The translations under genes were made by a program, and so were the position numbers. The notes beneath the pieces are model-generated. The model was not told the origin of the DNA, ran no database searches, and saw only the letters and a program-made list of their open reading frames with translations. A stretch of 32,637 nt of DNA. Source: Myxococcales bacterium FL481 (GTDB taxonomy: Bacteria > Myxococcota_A > Polyangia > Nannocystales > Nannocystaceae). Below are positions 1 through 8,773 of this stretch, in pieces. Each line of letters opens with the position of its first letter. Position 1 is the stretch's first letter. The stretch is from the NCBI GenBank assembly GCA_006508105.1, contig QKPP01000101.1, forward strand, positions 1-32,637, in the 5' to 3' direction.

Positions 1-1347
1 CTGGCGGCCGAGGACGGCCGCGGCCGCCTGATGGCCGCTTTGCGCGGCAGACTCGATGGTCGCCGGGAGGCCGGTTTTGACCCAGTCGCCCGCGAGAAAC
101 AGGCCGTCGAGGGGCGTGCGAGTCTCCGGTCGCAGGGCGTACGTTCCCGCCGCGTGGCTGATGGTCGCTCGCTTCTCTTTGATCGCCCGGAAATGACGCA
201 CCGAGATCGGCGTGCGGGGAAAGTAGCGCTGTGCTTCGTGGAGAAACAACGCTTGGAGGGCCCGATGGTCGTCGTCGACGAACGCCCGAGCACCCGACAT
301 GGTTGTGGATAACAACACGCCGTTTCCGGGGCTGGCCGGGGTTTGCTCGATATGGTCGCGATCGAAGATCCAGTGCAACGGGCTCCCGATGAGACCGACA
401 AACGGTCGCCCCGCGAAGGGCGAGCGATCCACGGTGGCCCACAAGTTGACGATTGGAGAGGCGGTGAGGCCCTCGAGCCCCCGGTAGGCGCGCTGGCGTG
501 CGAGCGCATCGGGGAGGAGGGAAGCGAGGGCCGGATGGGGCACGGCGAGGACCACGGCGTCGCCTTGGATCGTCGATCCGTCTTTCAGACGCACGCCGGC
601 GACTCGATCCCCTTGCACCAGAACTTCGATGGCACGTTGGCCCAAACGGAGGTCTGCGTGGTGCTCTCGCAGGAACGTCAGGCCGCGGCCAACGTAGACC
701 TGGGACAAGGGCACCATGGGGACGCCGAGACAGGAAGCGTCGCGGGTGCTCATGAACGCCCGCTCGATCACCGCGAGCAGCATCGCGGCGGAGGCGACCA
801 GCGGATCGTTGTTGAGCACGCTCCAAATCAACGGATCCCAGAACACGGCGCGGATCTTGGGTCCTTGACCCAGTCGATGGAGCCACGCGTCGCAGGTCTC
901 GTCGTCATTGGGACGGCGCACTTCCTCGCGAATGGCCAGGCCCATACGCATCGCCGCGAGCTTCGGTGTCAAGCCAACGTTGCGCATCGCCACCAGTCCC
1001 GCCGCAAGATGCAGTGGGGCGGGGAGCGCCGGGCAGCGGAACGTGACCCGCGTGCCCCCGGTGCGCACGAGGTCGAGGGTGAGGTTGCGCTGATACTTGA
1101 TCACCGCGTGTCGATCGATTCCGAGCCGTTGCAGAAAGCGATGCGTCTCGCGGTAGCAGCCCATCACCACGTGCTGACCATTGTCGATTTCGCGACGGAA
1201 CCCGCGATCGAAGTAGGAGCGAGCGCGCCCGCCCCCGTGGGTCGTGGACTCGACCAAGGTCACGGGTGTCCCGGCCTCGGCCACGGTCACCGCCGTGGCG
1301 AGGCCGGCCAGGCCCCCGCCTACGACGATCACGCGGCGCGGTGTCAT
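1..1347 (-). CDS. hpnE: Hydroxysqualene dehydroxylase HpnE (FAD-dependent amine-oxidase fold), 3' end cut by window edge
   Basis: The reading frame is open from an ATG at 1347 to base 1 (449 codons, no stop reached), so only the last few residues should be missing. The N-terminus reads MTPRRVIVVGGGLAGLATAV, a classic FAD-binding Rossmann motif (GGGLAG at residues 10-15). The visible C-terminus carries the family-typical LFLAGDWVKTGLPATIESA flavin-closing motif, as in HpnE/phytoene desaturase-like enzymes. In the HpnCDE route this enzyme removes the hydroxyl of hydroxysqualene, using reduced flavin, to give squalene. It starts 4 bp after the hpnD stop codon, as the third hpn gene of the operon, which supports HpnE over a carotenoid desaturase. 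No oddity is visible apart from truncation by the window edge. Confidence 0.93.
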   Translation of the reverse strand, partial: MTPRRVIVVGGGLAGLATAVTVAEAGTPVTLVESTTHGGGRARSYFDRGFRREIDNGQHVVMGCYRETHRFLQRLGIDRHAVIKYQRNLTLDLVRTGGTRVTFRCPALPAPLHLAAGLVAMRNVGLTPKLAAMRMGLAIREEVRRPNDDETCDAWLHRLGQGPKIRAVFWDPLIWSVLNNDPLVASAAMLLAVIERAFMSTRDASCLGVPMVPLSQVYVGRGLTFLREHHADLRLGQRAIEVLVQGDRVAGVRLKDGSTIQGDAVVLAVPHPALASLLPDALARQRAYRGLEGLTASPIVNLWATVDRSPFAGRPFVGLIGSPLHWIFDRDHIEQTPASPGNGVLLSTTMSGARAFVDDDHRALQALFLHEAQRYFPRTPISVRHFRAIKEKRATISHAAGTYALRPETRTPLDGLFLAGDWVKTGLPATIESAAQSGHQAAAAVLGRQ

Positions 1348-1351
1348 CGAA

Positions 1352-2482
1352 TCACAGACGGCGACTCGGGACCGCGCTGCCGATCGCGGCGAGGAGGTTC
1401 ATACGGGCGACGGTCCAAGCCGCGACGCGCAGCTTGTCGCGTCGGCGCAACGAGGTTCTTTGCTCCCGTACGTCGTAGTCGCGTCGCCGCATCTTCTGCA
1501 AAATGGCATGGTAGGTTCGCCCCATGACCTCGGCGGGGAGCAGCGCCCGTTGGTGTTCGACGGCGTCGAAGGCCCGCCACGCCTGGTCGTACTCACGTTG
1601 AGCGATGTCGGCGAATTCATCGGCTGCGTCCAAGAAGCGGGTGCCGCCGGCGCCCGACAAAATATCGGCTGGCGTGAGGCCGTAGCGTGCCAGCAGATCC
1701 TCCGGCAGGTAGACTCGACCTCGCGCGGCGTCTTCTCCGACATCGCGCAAGATGTTGGTGTACTGCAGCGCGAGTCCAAGGTGGTGGGCGTAGGTCCGGG
1801 CTCCGGGGCTTTGGTCACCGAAGATCCCCAAACACAGCAATCCCACGCACGAGGCGACTCGGTAACAGTACTGCTCGAGCATGCCGAGGTCCGCGTATGT
1901 ACGGTGGTCAAGGTCCATGGAGACGCCGTCAATGATGGCGTCGAAAGCCTCGCGCGGCAGCTGGTACGAGACGATGACGCCGGCGAGACGACGGCCCAAT
2001 GCGGTGGTCAATGCGGACGAGCGGCCGTCGAACATCGCGGCCACCTCGGCCCGCCAGCGATCCAGCTCGGCGCGAGCCGTGGCCTCGCCGACGGGGGTGT
2101 CTTCGCGGTCGTCGACGATGTCGTCCACCACGCGACAAAAGCCGTACACGTGGCTAAGGGCCTGGCGTTGGGCGGGCCCCAAAAACACGAAGGCCAGCTG
2201 GAAATTCGACGCGGAGCGCCGTCGCAGCCGGCGCACGACGGCTGCCCCGTAGCGGGGGATCTCGCGTAGGTAGCCCACGGCGTGCCCCGGTTGTACGCGT
2301 ACGCGGAGGGCGGACGCAAGCGCAACCGAGCGGGGCTCGCCGCCGTCAGCGGTCTTGGTGCAGGTCCTGCCGCCGGTCGCCGAGCGCCCGTTCGCAGCCG
2401 GTGCCGGTGGGTGACGCGCGCCGCGGGGCTCGGATCCGACGGCGCGGGCAGGTCGGGGAGCCTCCCTGCGATCGGGACCCAC
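1352..2482 (-). CDS. hpnD: Presqualene diphosphate synthase HpnD (start uncertain)
   Basis: Squalene/phytoene synthase fold. The first aspartate motif is VVDDIVDD (residues 119-124 of this reading) and the second is NILRDVGEDAARGRVYLP, with the YCYRVASCVGLLCLGIFG helix between them. HpnD condenses two farnesyl diphosphates to presqualene diphosphate, which HpnC converts to hydroxysqualene. It lies between hpnC and hpnE (gaps of 18 and 4 bp). The start is doubtful. The GTG at 2482 gives 376 aa with about 68 Pro/Arg/Gly-rich N-terminal residues resembling nothing in the family. A GTG at 2278 gives about 308 aa, nearer the usual size, but would leave about 220 bp non-coding inside an otherwise tight operon. 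Neither has a clear ribosome binding site. Confidence 0.9.
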   Translation of the reverse strand: MGPDRREAPRPARAVGSEPRGARHPPAPAANGRSATGGRTCTKTADGGEPRSVALASALRVRVQPGHAVGYLREIPRYGAAVVRRLRRRSASNFQLAFVFLGPAQRQALSHVYGFCRVVDDIVDDREDTPVGEATARAELDRWRAEVAAMFDGRSSALTTALGRRLAGVIVSYQLPREAFDAIIDGVSMDLDHRTYADLGMLEQYCYRVASCVGLLCLGIFGDQSPGARTYAHHLGLALQYTNILRDVGEDAARGRVYLPEDLLARYGLTPADILSGAGGTRFLDAADEFADIAQREYDQAWRAFDAVEHQRALLPAEVMGRTYHAILQKMRRRDYDVREQRTSLRRRDKLRVAAWTVARMNLLAAIGSAVPSRRL

Positions 2483-2500
2483 GAGCTTGCGGCCCGCCGG

Positions 2501-3472
2501 TTACGCCTCACCGCGGATGAAACGACGTCCAAACGAGAACAGGGAACGAATCGCGATGTCGGCGAAGTCGCGCTTGTCGAGGCTTGGCCGATGGTCGAGC
2601 ACCTCGTAGTCGAGATCCTCGATGTGGTCGAGGATCTTCATGCCACCACGCCAGATGGTATCAAGCTCCATCGAAAGGCCCGGTGCGACCTTGCGGATCA
2701 ACGGCCGGCCGCGTTCGAATAGCAGTCGAGTGCGAAGCACCGAGTAGCGCATCAGCTCTTTGAACTCGACGGAATGCTCACGCGCGGCCAGGCGCTCGTA
2801 ACACAGGCCGAAATGCACGAGGTCCTCGTCGGGCACATAACAACGACCCCGCGGGATATCGATACTCAGATCCTGCAGAAAGTTCGCAATTTGCAGCGCC
2901 GCACAAATCTCGTCGGAGTAGCGGTGCAAACTCGGGTCGGTATAGCCGTGCACGTACAACACGAGTTGCCCGACCGGATGGGCCGAGTGTTCGCAATACT
3001 GGCGCAGCTCGCCGAACGAGGCGTAGCGATGCTTGGTCAGATCCATGCGAAACGCGGTGAGCAGCGCTCGCAGGGGCCGGATCGGGATGTTGTGGCGCCG
3101 CACGGTGTCGCGCAACGCCAAGAACACCGGATGCGCCAATTCGCGGTGGTAGCAGCCCTCGAGCAGTTGTTCCCACTGCATCAAGTACTCGCGTCGCCGC
3201 CCTTCGTAGCGCGGCTCGTCCGCGAAGTCGTCGGCCGTCCGCGCGAACGCGTAGATCGCAAACACGTGACGGCGCAGGTGAGCCGGCAGGAACCGGGACG
3301 CGACCGGGAAGTTCTCATAGTGCGACGTGGCGAGTCGTTCGCAGAACCGATACGCCGCGTCCAAGTCCCAAGGACCGGGCGGAGCACCGTCGGGAGCAAC
3401 GAAGTCTTCGGCGATCTCGTCGTGAGACGGAGACGGCACGCAGTACAGTCGGGGTTCAGTGGCGCTGACCAT
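2501..3472 (-). CDS. hpnC: Hydroxysqualene synthase HpnC
   Basis: Member of the trans-isoprenyl diphosphate synthase head-to-head family, 323 aa. The HYENFPVAS signature near residues 51-59 is characteristic of HpnC rather than HpnD. Aspartate motif 1 is ADDFADE (D81, D82, D85) and motif 2 is FLQDLSIDIPRGRCYVP. HpnC converts presqualene diphosphate to hydroxysqualene. The ATG at 3472 gives an N-terminal lead of about 45 residues before the conserved core. The gene follows the PMK-HMGR fusion by 33 bp and precedes hpnD by 18 bp, so isoprenoid precursor supply and squalene synthesis are probably co-transcribed. In myxobacteria squalene can feed hopanoids or sterols; the window contains no cyclase to tell which. 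Confidence 0.94.
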   Translation of the reverse strand: MVSATEPRLYCVPSPSHDEIAEDFVAPDGAPPGPWDLDAAYRFCERLATSHYENFPVASRFLPAHLRRHVFAIYAFARTADDFADEPRYEGRRREYLMQWEQLLEGCYHRELAHPVFLALRDTVRRHNIPIRPLRALLTAFRMDLTKHRYASFGELRQYCEHSAHPVGQLVLYVHGYTDPSLHRYSDEICAALQIANFLQDLSIDIPRGRCYVPDEDLVHFGLCYERLAAREHSVEFKELMRYSVLRTRLLFERGRPLIRKVAPGLSMELDTIWRGGMKILDHIEDLDYEVLDHRPSLDKRDFADIAIRSLFSFGRRFIRGEA

Positions 3473-3505
3473 CAGTTTGTCGACATCCGAAACGAAACGG
3501 GACCG

Positions 3506-5770
3506 CTAGGACTTTTGACCGCGTAGCTCTCGTAGCAAACTCTCGGCGCGTTCGGGCTTGATCTCGCCCACAGAGACGAGTTTTTCCGCGACCTGATCGA
3601 CCTCCTCGCCGATCGCGCCCGCGCCGAAGGCCAACGTCCGCGCGTGGAGCGACATGTGCCCCCGCTGGATGCCGTCCGTCGCCAACGCTCGCAGCGCGGC
3701 GAGGTTGGAGGCGAGACCCGTCGCGGCGATCACCCGACCGAGCTCGGTGGCGGAGGGCCGTCCGAGGAGGTCGAGGGCCACTTTGGCCGAACGATGGGTC
3801 GTGGTCAGTCCCCCCACGACCCCCACGGCGGTAGGCAGCTGCATGTCACCGCACAGCTCGTCCCCTTGCACGGACCAAGTGGCCAGCGGTCGGTACTGCC
3901 CGTCACGGCAGGCGAACGCGTGCGCGCCGGCTTCGATCGCTCGCCAGTCGTTGCCGGTCGCGAGCACGACCGCGTCGACTCCGTTCATGATGCCCTTGTT
4001 GTGGGTCGCAGCTCGATAGGGATCGCAGTCCGCGAAATGCGAGGCCGCGGCAATGCGCTCGGCGACGTCGGCTCCGGACCAACCCGGACCGGCGAGCGCC
4101 GTCACGGGCACCCGCGCGGTGACACGCGTGATGCGACGATCCGATAGGTTGCTCAGGATCCGCAGCACGCAGCGCCAGCCCGTGGCTCGCTCCAGCGTCG
4201 GTGCGACGGCTTCAGCGACGGTGTTGATCAGGTTCGCTCCCATGGCGTCGCGGCAATCAACCAGCACGTGCACCACCACGTTGCGCTCATCGAGCACCCG
4301 GACCTCCACGTCCCGGGCTCCTCCCCCCCTCGAGACAAGCCGAGGGTGCGCCGCGTCGGCTCGCGCCAATAGTTCGCTTCGCAGCCCGCGGGCGACGTTG
4401 GCGACCTCACCCGCGTCTCGATCATCACCGACGAGCTGCACCTGCGCGATCATCCAGGGAGGATCTGCGTGCGCCACGAACCCGCCGCCTTCTCGCACCA
4501 TTTTCGCCGCGTTCGATGCCGCCGCGACCACCGACGATTCCTCGACACACATGGGTACGAAGTAGTCGCGACCGTTGATGCGAAAGTTGGTGGCCACGCC
4601 AAGCGGTAAGGTGAGCCCGCCGATGACGTTTTCGATCATGTGGGCCGCTTCACTGAGATCGATCCCGCCCGCATCGAGCTCATCGAACCGCTCGCTCGGG
4701 ATCCCCGTGGCCTCGGTCAGCCGTTGCCGGCGAGACGCCACCCCCATGGCAAAAAAGCCGCGGACACGTGAGGACAGCGGGGCGAGGGCCTCTTCGCGCA
4801 GTCCCGGCGCGCCGATCTGCACGTGGCCGAGCAAGGCGAGGCCGTGTCCGCGAAGCAGCCGCACGGCCAGGCGGTCGAGGCTGGCTTGACTGTCGGCGAA
4901 TACGACCGCCAAGTCGCCACCGGCGGCTCCGCTCGGTTTGGCGGCGACGCTGAGGCCCTCGGCGGCGCGAACAATGGTTTCCAGCGCGGGGGTCATCAAC
5001 GGGGCGCCGCTGAGGGCGGAGAGGGTCCGCAACGCGGCATTGTGCTCCGCACAAGCGTGCCGCGTCGCGTCAAGTCGGGATGACGGGCCGCCGTCGGGGG
5101 CTGCTAACGCGCTGCCGAAGCGCTCGCTGGCGGCCCGGATACGGGAGATCGCGCGATCATGTTCAGCGGGGTCGCGTTCGCGAGCGCCAAGCACCCGCTT
5201 GACCAGCTCGGGGGTGGATGCCGGGGCGCCCGAATCGACCAAGCCGACCACGAGCCCCTCGGGCCAGTCCTGTGCGACCGCGTCGCCCGCTTCGAACCGG
5301 AGGATGCCACCGAGTACGGCCGCGGCGACATCGGCCCCGCTCCCACGGGGCTGCACTTCGCGATGCGCCGCCGTGGCCACGCGCAACGCAACCCCGCGGA
5401 TCTCAGGATCGTCGACCGACAGCCCCGCGGCGCGCAGGTAGTAGCCCACGACCGCCGCGGCCACGGCCGCGCTGGAACCCAGGCCGAGTTTGCGACCACC
5501 GTGATGAAAGCGCGCCGTGTCGACGCTCGGGGCAGGGGCCTCGAAGGTCCTCGCGTGGCCGGTCAAGTAGCGCCGTACGTGGTCCGTCGCGGCGGCGACA
5601 ATCGGCGTGGCCACGGCCTCGCACTCGCCGAAGGACGCCCGTGGGGCATAGGCGGTCGCGCGCACGTCAACCGCCGCGAGCCAAGCCGGCGCGCCGCGAA
5701 GGACGGCGTACTCGCCCATGAGAAACGCCTTGGCGGGACAGGAGACAGGGCGGGGGAACGAGTTGCTCAT
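3506..5770 (-). CDS. Fused phosphomevalonate kinase / class II HMG-CoA reductase
   Basis: One continuous 754-aa frame encodes two mevalonate-pathway enzymes. Residues 1-325 form a GHMP kinase: CPAKAFLMGEYAVLRG at 11-26, ATP loop KLGLGSSAAVA at 94-104, and KPSGAAGGD at 278-286, which matches the phosphomevalonate kinase version of GHMP motif 3. Residues 332-754 are a full-length class II HMG-CoA reductase: MIENVIGGLTLPLGVATNF at 378-396, catalytic Glu at 410/411 (VEESSVVAAASN), DAMGANLINTVAE at 508-520, catalytic Lys592 (THNKGI), Asp599 (NGVDAVV) and His705 (IQRGHMSLHAR). Both active sites look intact and there is almost no linker. The ATG at 5770 overlaps the mvaD stop by 4 bp. The order is unexpected because the kinase acts two steps after the reductase. 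No internal stop or frameshift suggests an artefact. Confidence 0.93.
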   Translation of the reverse strand: MSNSFPRPVSCPAKAFLMGEYAVLRGAPAWLAAVDVRATAYAPRASFGECEAVATPIVAAATDHVRRYLTGHARTFEAPAPSVDTARFHHGGRKLGLGSSAAVAAAVVGYYLRAAGLSVDDPEIRGVALRVATAAHREVQPRGSGADVAAAVLGGILRFEAGDAVAQDWPEGLVVGLVDSGAPASTPELVKRVLGARERDPAEHDRAISRIRAASERFGSALAAPDGGPSSRLDATRHACAEHNAALRTLSALSGAPLMTPALETIVRAAEGLSVAAKPSGAAGGDLAVVFADSQASLDRLAVRLLRGHGLALLGHVQIGAPGLREEALAPLSSRVRGFFAMGVASRRQRLTEATGIPSERFDELDAGGIDLSEAAHMIENVIGGLTLPLGVATNFRINGRDYFVPMCVEESSVVAAASNAAKMVREGGGFVAHADPPWMIAQVQLVGDDRDAGEVANVARGLRSELLARADAAHPRLVSRGGGARDVEVRVLDERNVVVHVLVDCRDAMGANLINTVAEAVAPTLERATGWRCVLRILSNLSDRRITRVTARVPVTALAGPGWSGADVAERIAAASHFADCDPYRAATHNKGIMNGVDAVVLATGNDWRAIEAGAHAFACRDGQYRPLATWSVQGDELCGDMQLPTAVGVVGGLTTTHRSAKVALDLLGRPSATELGRVIAATGLASNLAALRALATDGIQRGHMSLHARTLAFGAGAIGEEVDQVAEKLVSVGEIKPERAESLLRELRGQKS

Positions 5771-6771
5771 CGGGCTGCGGTCTCAAATGTGACGGTGGCG
5801 TCGGGGCCGGGACGCAGGACCGCGACGTCGACCACCCGCTCGACGTGACGCAGCCGATCCGCCCATGCCGCGGCGTCTTCACGGCGGCACAGGACCTTGA
5901 TGTGTGGACCCGCGTCGCTCGTCAGATACCCCTCCAGTCCCATTTGGCGGGCCTCGAACACGGCTTGTACGAGATTGAGGCTCGTCGCATTCCAGTAGAT
6001 CAGCGGGGGCTCGCTCGCCAACATGCACGCGTGCATCTTGAAACAGCTACGCTCGACCACGCGACCCAATGCGGTCAGGTCGCGGGCCGCGAGGGCTTGC
6101 TCGGCGGCATCGAGGTCGGCGGCCGACGTATCGACCCATGCGGGGTAGTACGCCGACGTCTCGCGGGAGCGGGTCATCCCTTCGGTCGAGCCCACTGTCT
6201 TTGCGCGGGCCGTGGCCCGGGCGACGACGAGTCGGACGTCCCAGTGGTCCGCCGTGTGGAGGGGACGCGCGCGGCAGTCGGAGCCGTCGGGCAAGACGCC
6301 CCGATCAAGCCGGACAAACCCTCCCCACATCGATCGCGCCGCGCTGCCGGAGCCCCGTCGCGCCAGCGCGGAGAGGGCCGCGCGATCGGGGTCGAGCCCA
6401 AAGCTCGTGGCTGCGGCCAAGGTCAGCGCAGCGAAACCCGACGCCGAACTGGCCAAGCCCGCCGCGGTGGGCACGTGGTTGCTCGACACCACACGGCACC
6501 CGGGCCGGCTGCGGTCGCGTTGCGGAGACTGACTCCAGACCCGGTCTAGATGGCGAAACGCTCGCTGAGCCACCGACGCTTGCGCGGGCGCTCCGTCGAG
6601 TTCCAACGCGTCCGCAGCGGCCGGCTCGACCTTGGTTTCGGTGAACAGCTCGGCCAAGGTCAGCGACAGCGAGCCGACATCGGGGAGATTTTGGTCGGGC
6701 AGGCCGTCGCGTTTGCCCCAATACTTGACCAAAGCGATGTTCGTGTGAGCACGGGCGGTGGCAGTCAACAT
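5767..6771 (-). CDS. mvaD: Mevalonate diphosphate decarboxylase
   Basis: GHMP-family enzyme that decarboxylates mevalonate 5-diphosphate to isopentenyl diphosphate using ATP. The N-terminus NIALVKYWGKRDGLPDQNLP is the substrate-binding signature, GLASSASGFAALTLA is the phosphate-binding loop, and LTSDAGPHIKVLC near the C-terminus carries the catalytic Asp in the usual DAGPN-like motif. Starting at ATG 6771 gives 334 aa, a normal length for the family. The frame stays open upstream to 6954, but that extension is Arg-rich shadow coding over the mevalonate kinase gene. It lies 5 bp after the kinase stop codon and overlaps the PMK-HMGR start (ATGA), consistent with translational coupling. Confidence 0.96.
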   Translation of the reverse strand: MLTATARAHTNIALVKYWGKRDGLPDQNLPDVGSLSLTLAELFTETKVEPAAADALELDGAPAQASVAQRAFRHLDRVWSQSPQRDRSRPGCRVVSSNHVPTAAGLASSASGFAALTLAAATSFGLDPDRAALSALARRGSGSAARSMWGGFVRLDRGVLPDGSDCRARPLHTADHWDVRLVVARATARAKTVGSTEGMTRSRETSAYYPAWVDTSAADLDAAEQALAARDLTALGRVVERSCFKMHACMLASEPPLIYWNATSLNLVQAVFEARQMGLEGYLTSDAGPHIKVLCRREDAAAWADRLRHVERVVDVAVLRPGPDATVTFETAAR

Positions 6772-6776
6772 GGTCG

Positions 6777-7736
6777 TCAGGTCGGCGCGGGGCCGCGGAT
6801 ATCGGTGGCAAAGGCCGGAGCACCGGTGGAGCGCAAGGCATGCAGGACTTGGTCTTCGGCCGACGCGTCGGGGACCACCGCGATCAGCGACCCGCCGCCC
6901 CCGGCCCCCGTGAGTTTGGCCCCGGTCGCCCCCTCGTTGCAGGCGAGCTGACACAGTTCGTCGAGGCGGGGATGACTCACATCGAGAGCCGAGAGGAGGT
7001 GGTGCGCCATGGTGAAGATCTCGCCCAGTCCGAAGGTATCGTGCCGCAACAAGGCGGTTTCAGTGGGGTCGACGAGGTCGGCCAACGCACGCAAAGTCGC
7101 GTCCGCGCAGCGAGGGAACTGTTCGCGTTTGCGCTGGACTTTGGCGACCTGGTCCGCGGTGCTGCGCGCGATGTGGGTCGGCGCGACGACCAGACGCAGC
7201 GGCGTGACGATGCGCAGCGCGGTCGGTTCTTCTCCCCGGATGTAGCGGAGCACGCCACCGCGAGCGGCGATCTGGCTGTCGATGCCACTGGGGGAGCCGT
7301 GAAAAACCGCCTCGCCGCTGAGCGAAACGTCGACGATCGAGCGGACCGGGGCGTGGGGGCCAAGCACCAACCGAGCCATGGCGACTGTCAGGGCGGCCGA
7401 GGAACCCAGACCGGCTCGGGGCGGCAGGTCGCTCGTACCGCGAATGCTCCAGCCCAGCACCGGTCCGTCGCTCGCGGCTAACACCTCCAGACTCGCCCTC
7501 GCGATCGGATGCGGGTCCCCGGGGTCGAGCGACAGATCCACATCCCAGTCTGGGATGCGCAGCTCGATGGGAGTCGATCGCGCCGCCGATGGCTCCGCCG
7601 AAAGGCGGACCCGTTGCTCGACGGCCGCCGCGAGAGCGGGGTATCCGTGCACCACGGCGTGTTCGCCTACGAGGATGATCTTGCCGTTGGCCTCCGCGAC
7701 CGGGTGCAGCGTAGGACGATCGCTCACGGTGCCCAT
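6777..7736 (-). CDS. mvk: Mevalonate kinase
   Basis: GHMP kinase phosphorylating mevalonate to 5-phosphomevalonate, about 319 aa. Motif 1 is GKIILVGEHAVVHGYPALA, motif 2 (ATP loop) is PPRAGLGSSAALTVAMARLV, and motif 3 is GATGAKLTGAGGGGSLIAV; the substrate-side helix FHGSPSGIDSQIA is also present. These features distinguish it from the phosphomevalonate kinase domain in the downstream fusion. Two starts are plausible: ATG at 7736 (13-bp overlap with fni) or GTG at 7727, which would form a GTGA 4-bp overlap with the fni stop like other junctions in this operon. The reading frame extends upstream to 8183 only as a shadow of fni. Confidence 0.95.
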   Translation of the reverse strand: MGTVSDRPTLHPVAEANGKIILVGEHAVVHGYPALAAAVEQRVRLSAEPSAARSTPIELRIPDWDVDLSLDPGDPHPIARASLEVLAASDGPVLGWSIRGTSDLPPRAGLGSSAALTVAMARLVLGPHAPVRSIVDVSLSGEAVFHGSPSGIDSQIAARGGVLRYIRGEEPTALRIVTPLRLVVAPTHIARSTADQVAKVQRKREQFPRCADATLRALADLVDPTETALLRHDTFGLGEIFTMAHHLLSALDVSHPRLDELCQLACNEGATGAKLTGAGGGGSLIAVVPDASAEDQVLHALRSTGAPAFATDIRGPAPT

Positions 7737-8773
7737 CGGGCCAGACGGGGGCCGAGGATCGTCGGGGCGCGCTGGAGATCCTCGATCGTGCGCGAGCCAG
7801 TGAGCAGCATGAGGCTGCGGATCGTGTGGACGACTCCGCGCAGGAACCCCGCCGCACTGTCGCGTCCGCCCTCTTTCAACGCGCGTAGGACCGGCGCGGC
7901 CAGCCCGCCGGCGCTCGCGCCCAAGGCGATTGCCCGCGCGACGTCGCTGCCGGTACGCAGGCCGCCGGTGGCGATCGCTCGTAACCCCAAGCCGCGCAAC
8001 GCAACCAGCGACGCGGCGGTGGGGATGCCCCAGTCCCACAGCTCGTCGGCGAGCGCTCGCGCGTCGCCCGAGGCACGGTGGGCCTCGACCGCAACCCAGC
8101 TCGTTCCGCCGGCCCCGCTGACATCGACCCAGTCGATGCCGACGGACCGCAGCAGCGTGCCGACGGCGCGCGACAGGCCACACCCCGTCTCTTTGGCGAT
8201 CACTGGGATCTCGAGTTTGTCGACGAGTTCGCGCAGCGTGTCGAGCCCGCCGCGAAAGTCTCGATCACCGCCCGGTTGGACGATCTCCATGGCGGGATTG
8301 AGGTGGATGCACAGCGCGTCGACGCCAATGCGACCACACAAGTCCACGATCTGGGGCACGGTCATCGCCCGGGCCTGCACCAGTCCAAGGTTGCCGAAGA
8401 TGAGCGCGGTGGGAGCCGCTTGCCGGACCTCGAACGTCCACGCGGTCTCCGGGCGTTCGTGCATGGCGCGCTGACTCCCCAGCCCCATCGCCAAGCCCAG
8501 CTCCTCCGCGAGCCCGGCGAGCTGCTGGTTGATCGTCGCCGCTTGATCGGTCCCGCCCGTCATCGCCGCGATGACGACGGGGGCGCGCAGGGTCTTTCCG
8601 CAGATCTCCACCTGCGAATCGACCTCATCGGCGTGCATCTCCGGCAGCGCGCAGTGGACGAGTTCGACTTCTTCGAGAAGCGTGGTCTTGTCGCGAAAGC
8701 CCACCTTGTCGCTGGCACACAGCGCCAGGTGGTCTTTCTTACGTTGTGAAATGTCGAGCCGATCGCCGGCCAT
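7724..8773 (-). CDS. fni: Type 2 isopentenyl-diphosphate delta-isomerase (FMN-dependent)
   Basis: Interconverts IPP and DMAPP using reduced FMN. The 349-aa protein shows the type 2 family signatures in order: QRKKDHLALC at the N-terminus, APVVIAAMTGGT, HLNPAMEIVQPGGDRDF (Asn, Gln and nearby acidic residues of the active site), IPVIAKETGCGLS, and DVSGAGGTSWVAVE for FMN phosphate binding. The ATG at 8773 gives the standard N-terminus. It is the first gene of the seven-gene mevalonate-squalene operon running leftward and is divergent from gluQ. The 189-bp intergenic stretch 8774-8962 must hold the operon promoter, but I could not pick a convincing -35/-10 pair. Confidence 0.97.
   Translation of the reverse strand: MAGDRLDISQRKKDHLALCASDKVGFRDKTTLLEEVELVHCALPEMHADEVDSQVEICGKTLRAPVVIAAMTGGTDQAATINQQLAGLAEELGLAMGLGSQRAMHERPETAWTFEVRQAAPTALIFGNLGLVQARAMTVPQIVDLCGRIGVDALCIHLNPAMEIVQPGGDRDFRGGLDTLRELVDKLEIPVIAKETGCGLSRAVGTLLRSVGIDWVDVSGAGGTSWVAVEAHRASGDARALADELWDWGIPTAASLVALRGLGLRAIATGGLRTGSDVARAIALGASAGGLAAPVLRALKEGGRDSAAGFLRGVVHTIRSLMLLTGSRTIEDLQRAPTILGPRLARWAP

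Noticed and set aside
343..1527. Long plus-strand frame of 394 codons opposite hpnE
   Set aside because: Arg/Gly/His-rich shadow of the hpnE gene; the minus strand shows clear FAD-enzyme motifs through the whole region.
2774..3526. Plus-strand frame of 250 codons opposite hpnC
   Set aside because: Antisense shadow in GC-rich DNA; hpnC on the minus strand has complete family motifs.
7737..8183. N-terminal extension of the mevalonate kinase frame
   Set aside because: Lies entirely over fni in another frame and is Arg-rich; the kinase signature begins right after ATG 7736.
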